Of a DNA stretch of 64,000 nucleotides, positions 18,994 to 27,593 are shown in pieces. The notes under the pieces were generated by a model. That model searched no databases and was not told the DNA's origin. It saw only the letters and a list, made by a program, of their open reading frames with translations. Source of the DNA: VAXT01 sp963774625 (GTDB lineage: Bacteria > Actinomycetota > Thermoleophilia > Gaiellales > Gaiellaceae); assembly GCA_963774625.1 (NCBI GenBank), contig CAVZFQ010000015.1:124001-188000 (forward strand), in the 5' to 3' direction. Position numbers and translations under genes: made by a program. Numbering within the stretch: the stretch's first letter is position 1; every line of letters begins with the position of its first letter.

Positions 18994-20463
18994 CTACTGC
19001 TGCTCTTCGGCCTCGGGCGGAGGCTCGGGAGCTCCGCCTTCGGAGTCGCCCGGGCCCTGGTGCTCGGGTGCGACCGCGTCGGCGTCGATGCTGTGATCCG
19101 TCTGCTCCGGCGCAACCTCGGGCTCGGCGGCTCGGGCTCGGCGCCGGATCTCGGCTGGATCGCCCTCGGGCTCCGGCGTGGCTTCGGCGGCAGCTTCCGT
19201 CGCCGGCTCCTCCGCCAACTCCTCGGCAGTCGCCTCTTCCCCGGTCCGCTCCTCGGAGAAGACGTCGTCCGAGAGATCGATCTGCGGCGGGGCGGGGGTC
19301 TCGAGCGGCTGGCCGTCGGCGCGCGGTTGCACCTCGTCGGCGTCCTCGACGCGCTTCAGGGAAAGTGAGAGGCGCCGCCGATCAGCGTCGACCTCGATGA
19401 TCTTCACGTTGACGACGTCGCCCTGTGAGACGACCTCGCGCGGGTTCTCGACGTGGTGCTGCGCGAGCTCGGAGATGTGCACCAGGCCCTCGACGCCCGG
19501 GAGGATCTCGACGAAGGCGCCGAACGTGACGACCTTCGTCACCTTGCCCTGTACGACGTCGTCCTCGTTGTAGGCCTCGACGACCTGCTGCCACGGATCG
19601 GACTGGGTCTGCTTGAGACCGAGTGAGATCCGCTGGCGCTCGCGGTCGATGTCGAGCACTTTGACCTGCACGTCCTGTCCGATCTCGAGCACCTCGGAGG
19701 GATGGTTGACGTGACTCCAGGACAGCTCGGAGATGTGGATGAGGCCGTCCATGCCGTCGAGGTCGACGAACGCGCCGAAGTCGACGATGTTCGAGATCTG
19801 GCCCTCGACGACGTCTCCGGGCGAAAGCCGGTCGAGAATCGCCTGCCGCATCTCCTTGCGCTCGTCCTCGAGCACCGCGCGGCGCGAGAGGACGACGTTG
19901 TTCCGCGAGCGGTTCAGCTCGATCACCTTGCAGCGGAGCTCCTGGCCCAGGAACTCGTCCAGGTCCTGCACGCGGCGGATGTCGACGAGCGAGGCCGGCA
20001 GGAAGCCGCGGACACCGAGGTCGAGGATCAGCCCGCCCTTGACGACCTCGATCACCTTGCCGTTGACGGGCTCCCCACTCTCGGCGGCGCCCTCGATCGC
20101 CTTCCACGCGAGCTCGAAGCGCGCTCGCTTCTTGGAGAGGATCAGGCGGCCGTCGGCGTCCTCCTTGGTGAGGACGAGCGCGTCGATCTCGTCCCCGAGC
20201 TTGACCTCGTCCTCGGGGTTGACCGAGCGGCGGATCGACAGCTCCGAGACGGGGATGACTCCTTCCGACTTGTAACCGATATCGACCAGCACTTCGTCCT
20301 TGTCCACGCGGACGACCTGGCCGTGCACGACCTCCCCCTCGTTGATCTCCGGGAAGGTGGCGTCGTAGTTCGGAATCTGCTCGCCGTCCGGGCCTGTGGT
20401 CCAGACGTCGGCGTCAGTGAGAATGCCCGTTGCCGGGCTCTTGTCTACCGTCTCGTTAGTCAT
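18994..20463 (-). CDS. rpsA: 30S ribosomal protein S1
   Basis: 489 residues with four S1/OB domains (about 40-113, 130-198, 215-285 and 300-370), each with the G-x-V(F)-G-A-F(V) core, for example VDFGAFVDLDGMDGLIHISELS. This is the four-domain form usual in actinobacteria, not the six-domain proteobacterial form. The tail from about residue 390 is acidic and low-complexity (EE/AE/PE). S1 helps dock structured mRNA on the 30S subunit. A TATACT box lies 12 bases before the ATG, leaving little or no leader. Confidence 0.96.
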   Translation of the reverse strand: MTNETVDKSPATGILTDADVWTTGPDGEQIPNYDATFPEINEGEVVHGQVVRVDKDEVLVDIGYKSEGVIPVSELSIRRSVNPEDEVKLGDEIDALVLTKEDADGRLILSKKRARFELAWKAIEGAAESGEPVNGKVIEVVKGGLILDLGVRGFLPASLVDIRRVQDLDEFLGQELRCKVIELNRSRNNVVLSRRAVLEDERKEMRQAILDRLSPGDVVEGQISNIVDFGAFVDLDGMDGLIHISELSWSHVNHPSEVLEIGQDVQVKVLDIDRERQRISLGLKQTQSDPWQQVVEAYNEDDVVQGKVTKVVTFGAFVEILPGVEGLVHISELAQHHVENPREVVSQGDVVNVKIIEVDADRRRLSLSLKRVEDADEVQPRADGQPLETPAPPQIDLSDDVFSEERTGEEATAEELAEEPATEAAAEATPEPEGDPAEIRRRARAAEPEVAPEQTDHSIDADAVAPEHQGPGDSEGGAPEPPPEAEEQQ

Positions 20464-20475
20464 AAAAGCCGGCGG

Positions 20476-20481
20476 AGTATA
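20476..20481 (-). promoter_or_regulatory. -10 box for rpsA-coaE
   Basis: TATACT on the minus strand, 12 bases from the rpsA ATG. The predicted leader is about six bases, with no Shine-Dalgarno sequence. Confidence 0.45.
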
Positions 20482-20501
20482 TCTGCGGCTACCTCGGTGG
20501 T

Positions 20502-21317
20502 TTAGCGCCGCAAGAAGCCGCGCACGGCTTCGAGGTACTCGTCCTGGGCCTCGACGAAGCTCATATGGCCGACGCCGGGGATAACGGCGAGCTCGCTCCC
20601 ACCGATTCCCTCATGTAGGACGCGTGCGGACCGGGTCGTCGTCGTACGGTCCTTTTCGCCTACGACCAGGAGTGTCGGCACCCGCACGCGGCCGAGGTCG
20701 GGCGTGAAGTCGAAGTCGCCGTACCCCGCGTTCGCGAAGTGGCGGAGCACGTCGGGTGTGCCGACCGTCTCGTCGCCGTAGCCCGGTGGCGGATCGCCGG
20801 CGAAGTGGAACGGCATCTGAACACGCACCAGCTCCTTCAGCTCCTCCTCGGTCTCGACCGTCTTCTCCTGCTCCCAGCTGGCGCTGATCGGGACACCGGC
20901 CTCCCCCATGGCCTCGAGTGACACCTCGACGTCGGCCAGCAGCTTCTCGCTCGAGTCGCCGCCGCCCGAGATGACATACGCAGTCGCGGTGCCGAGATTG
21001 ACCGCATGCCAGGTCGTGACGATCGCGCCGAAGGAATGGCCGAGGACCGCGTACTCCTCGAGGCCGAGCGCCTCCGCGAGCAGGTCGATGTCGCGCGCGA
21101 AGACCTCGAGCGTCAGCCTTGCCGGATCGACGCGCTCGCTGCGCCCCTGCCCGCGCTGATCGACGTAGAGCACCCGGAAGTCCTCGGCCAACGGATCCAG
21201 ATACGGCCGGAACATCGTGTGATCCATCCCCGGCCCTCCGTGCAGGACGATCAAGGGAAGGCCGCTACCGAGCTCCTGGACGAAGAGCGACCCGCCGTCG
21301 GACAGCTCGGCGTTCAC
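20502..21317 (-). CDS. Alpha/beta hydrolase, proline iminopeptidase-like
   Basis: 271 residues. The fold is marked by LHGGPGMDH near residue 25 (the HGGPG oxyanion motif of prolyl aminopeptidases), YVDQRGQGRS, GHSFGAI (nucleophile Ser), VGEKDRTTT (acid Asp) and GVGHM (His). HGGPG points to the proline iminopeptidase/epoxide-hydrolase-like group; the substrate is uncertain. The ATG overlaps the polA stop by four bases, so they are coupled. Confidence 0.85.
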   Translation of the reverse strand: MNAELSDGGSLFVQELGSGLPLIVLHGGPGMDHTMFRPYLDPLAEDFRVLYVDQRGQGRSERVDPARLTLEVFARDIDLLAEALGLEEYAVLGHSFGAIVTTWHAVNLGTATAYVISGGGDSSEKLLADVEVSLEAMGEAGVPISASWEQEKTVETEEELKELVRVQMPFHFAGDPPPGYGDETVGTPDVLRHFANAGYGDFDFTPDLGRVRVPTLLVVGEKDRTTTTRSARVLHEGIGGSELAVIPGVGHMSFVEAQDEYLEAVRGFLRR

Positions 21318-23869
21318 TTAGCTTCGTGCCAGTCGTCGCCAACGCCGACGTCGACTGCAAGGGGCGGGTCGAGCTCGAACGCGCCGACCATCTCCTCGCG
21401 CACGAGTTCCTTCACCGCGGACACCTCGGCGTCCGGAACCTCGAGCAGCAACTCGTCGTGCACTTGCAGAACGAGCCGAGCGCCTCTCCCCTCCTCGCGG
21501 AGCCGATTGTGGATCCGCACCATCGCCACCTTGATGATGTCGGCGTTCGAGCCCTGCATGACGAAGTTGACTGCGAGGCGCTCTCCCAGCGAGCGCGTCT
21601 GCCGGTTCGAGGCGCGAAGCTCCTGCACGGGCCGTCGCCGCCCCAGCAGGCTCGTCGCGTAGCCGTCTCGCTCGGACTGCTCGATCGTCCGCCGGATGAA
21701 GTCCTGCACGTGCGGGAAGCGGGCGAGGTAGGCGTCGATGTACTCCTGCGCCTGCTCGCGCGGGATCTCGAGATTCTCGGAGAGGCCGAACGCCGAGATC
21801 CCGTAGACGATCCCGAAGTTGATCATCTTCGCCACCGAGCGCTCGCCGGTCGTCAGCGTGGCCGGGTCCTTGCCGAGGACCTCCGCACCGGTTGCCGTGT
21901 GGATGTCCTCCCCTCGCGCGAACGCCTCGCGGAGCTTCGGCTCGCCGGAGACGTGCGCCAGGATCCTGAGCTCGATCTGCGAGTAGTCGGCCGACAGCAG
22001 CTTGTGACCGGGCTCGGCGATGAACGCTGAGCGGATCTCGCGGCCGAGCTCCGTGCGGATCGGGATCGCCTGCAGGTTCGGGTTCGTGGTCGAGAGCCGC
22101 CCCGTTGCCGCGACCGCCTGGTTGATGGTCGTATGCAGCCGTCCGTCGACCTCCGAGATCAGCGTCGGCAACGGGCCCAGGTAGGTGTTCACGAGCTTCG
22201 AGTACTCGCGCCACTCCTCGATGACCGGGACGATCTCGTGCTCGGCGCGGATCGACCGCAGGACACGCGTGTCGGTCGAGAAGCCAGTCTTGCCCTTGCG
22301 GCCCGGCGTGAGCTCCAGCTTCTCGAAGAGGATGCGCCCCACCTGCTGGGTCGAGCCGAGCATGAACTCCTCGCCGGCGAGCTCATAGGCGCGCGCTTCG
22401 AGCTCCTCGACCCGCTCGCGCAGGCGCGCCGTGATCTCGCCCATCCGGTACTCGTCGATCTTGACGCCGGCCTCTTCCATCGCCGCGAGCACAGGCGAGA
22501 GTGGCAGCTCGACCTCGCGGTAGAGCGGCTCCATCTCGCGCTCGCGAACGCGCTCGAGGAGCGGCTCGGCGAGGCGCGAGGTGGCGGCGGCGTGGCGGAC
22601 GAGCGCGTCGGTCTCCTCCTCGGTGGCCGGGTCCGGCTGCAGCTCGAGCCCGTACTCGCGCGCGAGATCGTCCAGCGGATACTCGGGCCGCGACGGCTCG
22701 ATGAGGTACGCGAGGAGCAGCGTGTCCTCGCGAGCGGGGACTCGATGCGCCTTGGCGTCGTGGACCAGGAACGGGCCGTCCAGGCGCTCGGGCCGCGGGG
22801 ACACGACCACTTCCGCCGAGCTGGCCAGCGCAATTCGCTCCGAATCCCCTGCAAACGCCACCACCTCGGAACTTTGTAACAGGCTGTTACTTAGTTCTTC
22901 GCGCCAGGGAATCGTCGTCGTGTCGAGCTTCATCGGCGCGGCCGGGACTGCGGCGTCGAGCTCGTCGACCCGCCCCAGGAGGTTCCGGAATTCGAAGCGC
23001 CTGAACATCTCCTTCAGCTCCGAGCGATCGGGCGGCGCCAGCACGAGCTGGGTGACGTCGCAGTCGAGCTCGAGGTCGCGGCGCATGGTCGCCAGCTCCT
23101 TCGACTGCCTCGCCTGGTCCGCGTGCTCGGTCACGTTCTTGCGCCGCGCGGGTGTGAGGTCTTCGGCGTGCTCGATGACGTCTTCGACGGAGCCGTACTG
23201 CGCGATCAGCTGGCCGGCGGTCTTGTCGCCGATCCCGGGGATCCCGGGGATGTTGTCCGAGGTATCGCCCTTGAGGCCGATGAAGTCGGGAATCTGCTCG
23301 GGCTTGATCCCGTAGCGCGCCTCGACCCGCTCCGGTGTGTAGACGTGGACGTCCGAGACTCCGCGCGGGGTCATCATCAGCGTCACGTTGTCGGAGACGA
23401 GCTGGAAGGCGTCTCGATCCGTGGAGACGACGGTCGTCTTGATGCCGGCCTCGTCAGCCTGGGTCGCGAGGGTGGCGATGACGTCGTCCGCTTCCCAGCC
23501 CTCGAACTCGAGGTTGCGGTAGCCGAAGGCCTCGACGATCGGACGGAAGTACGGGAACTGCTCCCGCAGCAGGTCGGGCATCGGCCTCCGCTCGGACTTG
23601 TAGTCCTCCGAGATCGCGGCGCGGTGGACGGCGTGCGTGTCCCACGCGACCGCGACGCCCTTCGGCTTGTAGTCCGAGAGCAGCTTGAAGAGCATGTTCG
23701 TGAAGCCGAGCAGCGCGTTGGTGGAGAAGCCGTCGCTCGTCGCCAGCTCCTCGGGGAGCGCAAAGAACGCGCGATAGGCGAGGTTGTTGCCGTCGACGAG
23801 GAAGAGCTCGGAGTCGCGCGCTGGCGCGTCGTCGACCTGCAGCTCGGCGCCGGTGAGCGTTTTTGGCAT
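21314..23869 (-). CDS. polA: DNA polymerase I
   Basis: 851 residues. The N-terminal 5'-nuclease domain (LFLVDGNNLAYRAFF; GWEADDVIATLA; GLKGDTSDNIPGIPGIGDKTA) is intact. The middle domain is a 3'-5' exonuclease fold without the DxE metal residues (FLVHDAKAHRV), so no proofreading is expected. The polymerase domain has SADYSQIELRILAH, MINFGIVYGISAFGL and LQVHDELLLEVP. It fills gaps in repair and Okazaki processing and would act after UvrABC. Confidence 0.97.
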   Translation of the reverse strand: MPKTLTGAELQVDDAPARDSELFLVDGNNLAYRAFFALPEELATSDGFSTNALLGFTNMLFKLLSDYKPKGVAVAWDTHAVHRAAISEDYKSERRPMPDLLREQFPYFRPIVEAFGYRNLEFEGWEADDVIATLATQADEAGIKTTVVSTDRDAFQLVSDNVTLMMTPRGVSDVHVYTPERVEARYGIKPEQIPDFIGLKGDTSDNIPGIPGIGDKTAGQLIAQYGSVEDVIEHAEDLTPARRKNVTEHADQARQSKELATMRRDLELDCDVTQLVLAPPDRSELKEMFRRFEFRNLLGRVDELDAAVPAAPMKLDTTTIPWREELSNSLLQSSEVVAFAGDSERIALASSAEVVVSPRPERLDGPFLVHDAKAHRVPAREDTLLLAYLIEPSRPEYPLDDLAREYGLELQPDPATEEETDALVRHAAATSRLAEPLLERVREREMEPLYREVELPLSPVLAAMEEAGVKIDEYRMGEITARLRERVEELEARAYELAGEEFMLGSTQQVGRILFEKLELTPGRKGKTGFSTDTRVLRSIRAEHEIVPVIEEWREYSKLVNTYLGPLPTLISEVDGRLHTTINQAVAATGRLSTTNPNLQAIPIRTELGREIRSAFIAEPGHKLLSADYSQIELRILAHVSGEPKLREAFARGEDIHTATGAEVLGKDPATLTTGERSVAKMINFGIVYGISAFGLSENLEIPREQAQEYIDAYLARFPHVQDFIRRTIEQSERDGYATSLLGRRRPVQELRASNRQTRSLGERLAVNFVMQGSNADIIKVAMVRIHNRLREEGRGARLVLQVHDELLLEVPDAEVSAVKELVREEMVGAFELDPPLAVDVGVGDDWHEAK

Positions 23870-23878
23870 GCGCCTCGG

Positions 23879-23888
23879 AGGCTATCGT
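23879..23888. promoter_or_regulatory. Divergent -10 boxes for polA and the tandem GNAT gene
   Basis: TAGCCT on the minus strand (23879-23884) is nine bases from the polA ATG. TATCGT on the plus strand (23883-23888) is nine bases from the GTG at 23898. The boxes overlap by two bases. Confidence 0.45.
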
Positions 23889-23897
23889 CCTGCGGCT

Positions 23898-24836
23898 GTG
23901 CCGAAGCTGGACATTCAGCCCTTTGCGGACGAGTACCTCGATGCGGCTGCCGGCCTGCTGGCCGAGCGCCACCGCGCGCACCGCGAGGCGGAGCCACTCC
24001 TGCCTGACGTCACGGATTTCCGGGCTCACGTCGAGGATGAGTGGCGCGCAGAAGGCGCTTCCGGCTGGTTCGCGCTCGAAGAGGACGAGCCGGCCGGATA
24101 CCTGATCGGTGCGCCGCGGGGAGAGGGCTGGGGCGAGGGCAACGTCTGGGTCGGGCTCGCCGGCCACGCGGTCCGCGAGCCGGAGACGGTGCGGGACCTC
24201 TACCAGGCGGCTGCGGAGGCCTGGGTCGACGCCGGCGCCCGGCACCACTACGCGCTCGTGCCGGCGAATGATCGAGATCTCGTCGATGCGTGGTTTCGGC
24301 TCTCGTTCGGGGCCCAGCACGCACAAGGGATCCAGGAGGTCCCCAAGTCGGCAGGCGCAACCCCCGGGCTGTCGGTTCGCCGCGCCACTCTGGAGGACGC
24401 CGAGACGGCGGCCCGAATCGACTTGCTGCTGTCCGAGTTCCAGGCCCGCTCGCCCGTTTTCGGGGGCGGTACCCCGCCGACCCTGGAAGAGTTCGTGACG
24501 GAGTACGCCGAGCACTTCGAAAACGACCTCATCGTCGAGCGCGACGGCGCGCCGATCGGACTGCTGACGGTGGCCGATGTCACGCTCTCGGGGATGCACA
24601 CAGGGCTCTCGCGACCAGACCGCGCCGCCATCCTCGGCTTCGCCACGACGCTGCCGGAGGTTCGCGGGACCGGCGCGGGCCTCGCGCTGACGAACGCTTG
24701 CTTCGAGTGGGCGCGCGAGCAGGGCTACGAGACGATCGTCGTCGACTGGCGGGAGACGAACCTGCTCTCGTCGCGCTTCTGGCCGGCCCGCGGGTTCCGC
24801 CGGACCTTCCAGCGCCTCTACCGGTCGATTCCATGA
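23898..24836 (+). CDS. Tandem GNAT acetyltransferase
   Basis: 312 residues from the GTG at 23898. The N-terminal half (to about 150) is a degenerate GNAT domain. The C-terminal half is a better one, with TTLPEVRGTGAGLALTNACFEWAREQGYETIVVDWRETN, the acetyl-CoA loop and the usual final strand (FWPARGFRR). Two-domain GNATs of this kind often have one catalytic and one structural half. The acceptor is unknown. The stop overlaps the next GNAT's start (ATGA). Confidence 0.82.
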   Translation: MPKLDIQPFADEYLDAAAGLLAERHRAHREAEPLLPDVTDFRAHVEDEWRAEGASGWFALEEDEPAGYLIGAPRGEGWGEGNVWVGLAGHAVREPETVRDLYQAAAEAWVDAGARHHYALVPANDRDLVDAWFRLSFGAQHAQGIQEVPKSAGATPGLSVRRATLEDAETAARIDLLLSEFQARSPVFGGGTPPTLEEFVTEYAEHFENDLIVERDGAPIGLLTVADVTLSGMHTGLSRPDRAAILGFATTLPEVRGTGAGLALTNACFEWAREQGYETIVVDWRETNLLSSRFWPARGFRRTFQRLYRSIP

Positions 24837-25264
24837 TCGTCCGGCCGGCCGAACCGCGAGACGCCGACGCGGTCCTCGCGTTGATGGAGGGGCTGACGAG
24901 GCCCGCCGTCGCGGACGACCCAGAGCCGCAGCGCGACGTCTTCCTGGCCCACCTCGACCACGAAGACGCGATGGTCTTCGTCGCCGACCTGGACGGCCAG
25001 ATCGCGGGCGCCGTCAGCCTCTGGATCCAGCCACGGCTGAACTGGACGACCCCGCAGGCCTGGATCCCTGACCTGTACGTCGACCCGAGTTTCCGGCGGC
25101 GCGGCGCCGCCCGCGCCCTGCTGGACGCGTGTGCCGACGAGGCTCGCAGGCGCGGCTGCCACGTGCTCGCCCTCGAGTCCGGACACCATCGGGCGGAAGC
25201 ACACCGGCTCTACGAGTCGTACGGGTTTGCCCATTTCGCGCGCGCATACGCAATGAAGCTCTAG
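24833..25264 (+). CDS. GNAT family N-acetyltransferase
   Basis: 143 residues. Standard single-domain GNAT with VRPAEPRDADAVLALM at the start, IPDLYVDPSFRRRGAARALLDA (acetyl-CoA pyrophosphate loop) and LESGHHRAEAHRLYESYGF near the end. It resembles small aminoglycoside- or amine-type acetyltransferases, but the acceptor cannot be named. The start overlaps the upstream tandem GNAT by four bases. The stop codon lies within a 13-bp inverted repeat. Confidence 0.88.
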   Translation: MIVRPAEPRDADAVLALMEGLTRPAVADDPEPQRDVFLAHLDHEDAMVFVADLDGQIAGAVSLWIQPRLNWTTPQAWIPDLYVDPSFRRRGAARALLDACADEARRRGCHVLALESGHHRAEAHRLYESYGFAHFARAYAMKL

Positions 25265-25321
25265 GAGGGTTTGACGAAATGCCGACTATGCCGCCGAGCG
25301 AATTCCGCCAAACCCTCCTAG
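25261..25321. repeat. Short copy of the AGGAGGGTTTG inverted repeat
   Basis: Arms 25261-25273 and 25309-25321 are perfect 13-bp complements (CTAGGAGGGTTTG/CAAACCCTCCTAG); similarity extends inwards as RCGRAAT. The same arm sequence ends the 162-bp palindrome at 51681-51842, so this looks like a 61-bp short form of a dispersed element. It spans a stop codon, a ribosome binding site and a start codon, and in RNA would fold over the binding site. Confidence 0.7.
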
Positions 25322-26826
25322 TGCGCGTCCCGGTCCTCTCCGGCTCGCGCATGGCGGTCGTCGATGCGGGCGAGAACGCGGTCGTCCTGGCGCCGCCTCC
25401 GCCCGTCGAGCCGATCGCGGACATCGCCGCCGCGGTCCGGGACGCGCTGCGCTTTCCGCTCGTCGGCTCGCCGCTGGAGGCTCTCGTTCCGCGAGGCGGT
25501 CGGGCCACGATCGTCGTCGAGCCGGCCGCCCTCCCCATTCCGGGGTCGCCGAGCGATCCACGGCGCGCCGCGATCGCCGCGACCATGGACGAGCTCAGTC
25601 GCGCCGGGATCCCGCTCGATCGGCAGACGCTCCTCGTCGCTGGAGGGCTAGCGCGGCGACCCGGCCAGCGCGAGCTCCAGGAGCTCGTCCCGCCCACGTT
25701 CGCGAGGCGGTTTCACGGCGAGGTCCAGGTGCACGACGCCGAGCACCCAGACCTGGTCGATCTCGGCGAGGTCGGCAGCGTGCCGCTTCGCGTGCATCCC
25801 GCGCTGGTCCAGACCGACCTGGTCGTCACGGTCACCGCCGCCGAGACGGTTCTGAACGGCGGGCCTGCTGCGCTCCTCGCCGCCGCCGGCCCGGAGGCGC
25901 TTCGCGCCGCAGACGCCTATTCGCTCCTCGAGACGGCCGCTTCGCGCGGCTGGCGAACCGCGGTCGAGCTCGAGCAGGCCCTCGCGCGTCGCGCCCCTGT
26001 GATCGGGGTCTCGCTGACGCTCAACACGCCGGTCCTGAGCGGCCTGCTCCAGGGTTACCCCTTCGACCCGGAAGCGGTGAGCCGCATCGCCCGCTCCCCG
26101 CTGACAGGCGTGTTCGGTCACCTGCCGGGGATCGTGCGGCACCGCGTCCTGCGCAACCTGCCGAGCGAGCTCTCCGCCTTTGCGGTCTATTCGGGCCCGC
26201 CGGCGGTCGCGCACGCAGAGGCGCTCCTCCGGGCCGTCGAATCGCGGGCGGTCCGGCTCGAGGGCCGCTTGGACGCGCTCTTCGTCGGAGTGCCGCACAC
26301 GACGCCGCACCTCCCTCGCGAGGCGCCGAACCCCGCGCTCGTCGCCTACCTCGCGCTCGGCCATGCCCTGCGGCTCTGGCGCGATGCGTTCCCGCTCGTC
26401 GAGGGCGGCACGGTGATCCTGCTCAACCGCTTCACGCGCCGTTTTCCGCATCCGACCCAGCAGCCGTATCGCGTCCTCTTCCAGGCGCTGTCCGTCGGAG
26501 CGCGTGAGCCTGAGGACATGGCAGAGGCGGAACGCGTCGCCCTGACGGACGCACGGGCGATTGCGGCGTACCGCGACGGACGCGCCTGCCATCCACTCCT
26601 CCCGTTCGCCGAGTGGGCCGCCTGCCAGCCGGCGCTCGGCCGGCTCGGCCACGTGCTCGTAGCGGGCTGCCGCGACTCGCTGGCAGCCCGACGGCTCGGG
26701 CTCGTGCCCACCCACGGGATCGGCGCCGCCCTCGACATGGCCCGTGGCCGCGCCGGGGGCGAGCCCCGCGTCGGCGTCCTGCTCTCGCCGCCGTACTTCC
26801 CGCTCCGGGTGTCCGACGGGGCCTAG
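25279..26826 (+). CDS. LarA-like (DUF2088) protein lacking racemase residues
   Basis: 515 residues. The fold follows nickel lactate racemase LarA: an ATIVVEPA segment where LarA has its DxTRPTP loop, then TLLVAGGLARRP, VQVHDAEHPDLVDLG and LVQTDLVVTVTAAETVLNGG. Where LarA has GTHRP and EPHFFAGFSGGRK, this protein lacks the catalytic His and the cofactor-bearing Lys, so lactate racemase activity is unlikely. The function is unknown. The ATG at 25279 uses an AGGAGGG supplied by the inverted repeat; a GTG at 25321, directly after the repeat, is the other candidate start. Confidence 0.65.
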   Translation: MPTMPPSEFRQTLLVRVPVLSGSRMAVVDAGENAVVLAPPPPVEPIADIAAAVRDALRFPLVGSPLEALVPRGGRATIVVEPAALPIPGSPSDPRRAAIAATMDELSRAGIPLDRQTLLVAGGLARRPGQRELQELVPPTFARRFHGEVQVHDAEHPDLVDLGEVGSVPLRVHPALVQTDLVVTVTAAETVLNGGPAALLAAAGPEALRAADAYSLLETAASRGWRTAVELEQALARRAPVIGVSLTLNTPVLSGLLQGYPFDPEAVSRIARSPLTGVFGHLPGIVRHRVLRNLPSELSAFAVYSGPPAVAHAEALLRAVESRAVRLEGRLDALFVGVPHTTPHLPREAPNPALVAYLALGHALRLWRDAFPLVEGGTVILLNRFTRRFPHPTQQPYRVLFQALSVGAREPEDMAEAERVALTDARAIAAYRDGRACHPLLPFAEWAACQPALGRLGHVLVAGCRDSLAARRLGLVPTHGIGAALDMARGRAGGEPRVGVLLSPPYFPLRVSDGA

Positions 26827-26846
26827 TCCGGTGCCTGGCACCGGAC
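26826..26846. repeat. REP-like palindrome at a convergent gene end
   Basis: Arms GTCCGGTGCC (26826-26835) and GGCACCGGAC (26837-26846) pair perfectly around a single T, directly after the LarA-like stop. The GGTGCC/GGCACC core is like REP palindromes mobilised by RAYT transposases in many bacteria (from general knowledge). It may act as a bidirectional terminator; there is no T-run. Confidence 0.5.
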
Positions 26847-26860
26847 ATGGCGGTTCGGCC

Positions 26861-27593
26861 CTAGTCGACGCCTAGATAGGTCTTCTGGACCTGCTCGTTC
26901 TGGCGGAGCGCCTTGGCGTCGTCCGCGAGCACGATCGTGCCCGTCTCCATCACGTAGCCACGGTCGGCCGTGTCGAGCGCCGCCAGCGCGTTCTGCTCCA
27001 CGAGCAGGATCGGCGTGCCCTGCTCGTTGATCTCCCGCACGATCTCGAAGATCTTCTCGACGAAGATCGGCGCCAGGCCCATCGAGGGCTCATCGAGCAG
27101 GAGCAGCTTCGGCCTCGCCATCAGCGCACGGCCGATCGCACACATCTGCTGCTCGCCGCCCGGACAGCGTGCCCGCCCGCTGATTCTTGCGCTCCGCGAG
27201 TCGCGGGAAGAGCGCGAAAACGCGGTCCATGTCCTCGCGCTGTCCGGCGCGGTCAGAGCGCTGGAAGGCGCCCATCTGCAGGTTCTCGAGGACACTCATG
27301 CGCGGGAAGAGCCGGCGGCCTTCCGGTGACTGGCTGATGCCCATCTTCACCACCTTGTGCGGGGCTTCGTCCGTGATCTCAGTGCCCTGGAAGTGAATCG
27401 ACCCCTCGCGCGGATGGTTCAACCCGTTGATCGAGCGCAGGGTCGTCGACTTCCCGGCCCCGTTCGATCCGATCAGGGTCACGACCTCGCCCTCGCGAAC
27501 CTCGATCGAGATCCCCTTCAGTGCCTCGATCGCGCCGTAATAGGTGTGCACGTCCTTCAGCTCGAGGATCAGCTTTCCCGGCTCGGAGCTCAT
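26861..27593 (-). CDS. livF: Branched-chain amino acid ABC transporter ATPase LivF (one frameshift)
   Basis: The rebuilt protein has about 243 residues. Walker A is GSNGAGKSTTLRS, and the Q-loop region is GISQSPEGRRLFPRMSVLENL. The signature breaks at 27170-27175, where one G is extra; repaired it reads AGTLSGGEQQMCAIGRALM. Walker B is LLLLDEPSMGLAP, with VEQNA as the switch region. It is one of the two ATPases of the Liv/HAAT importer, last in the operon, and its ATG overlaps the livG stop. Confidence 0.93.
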
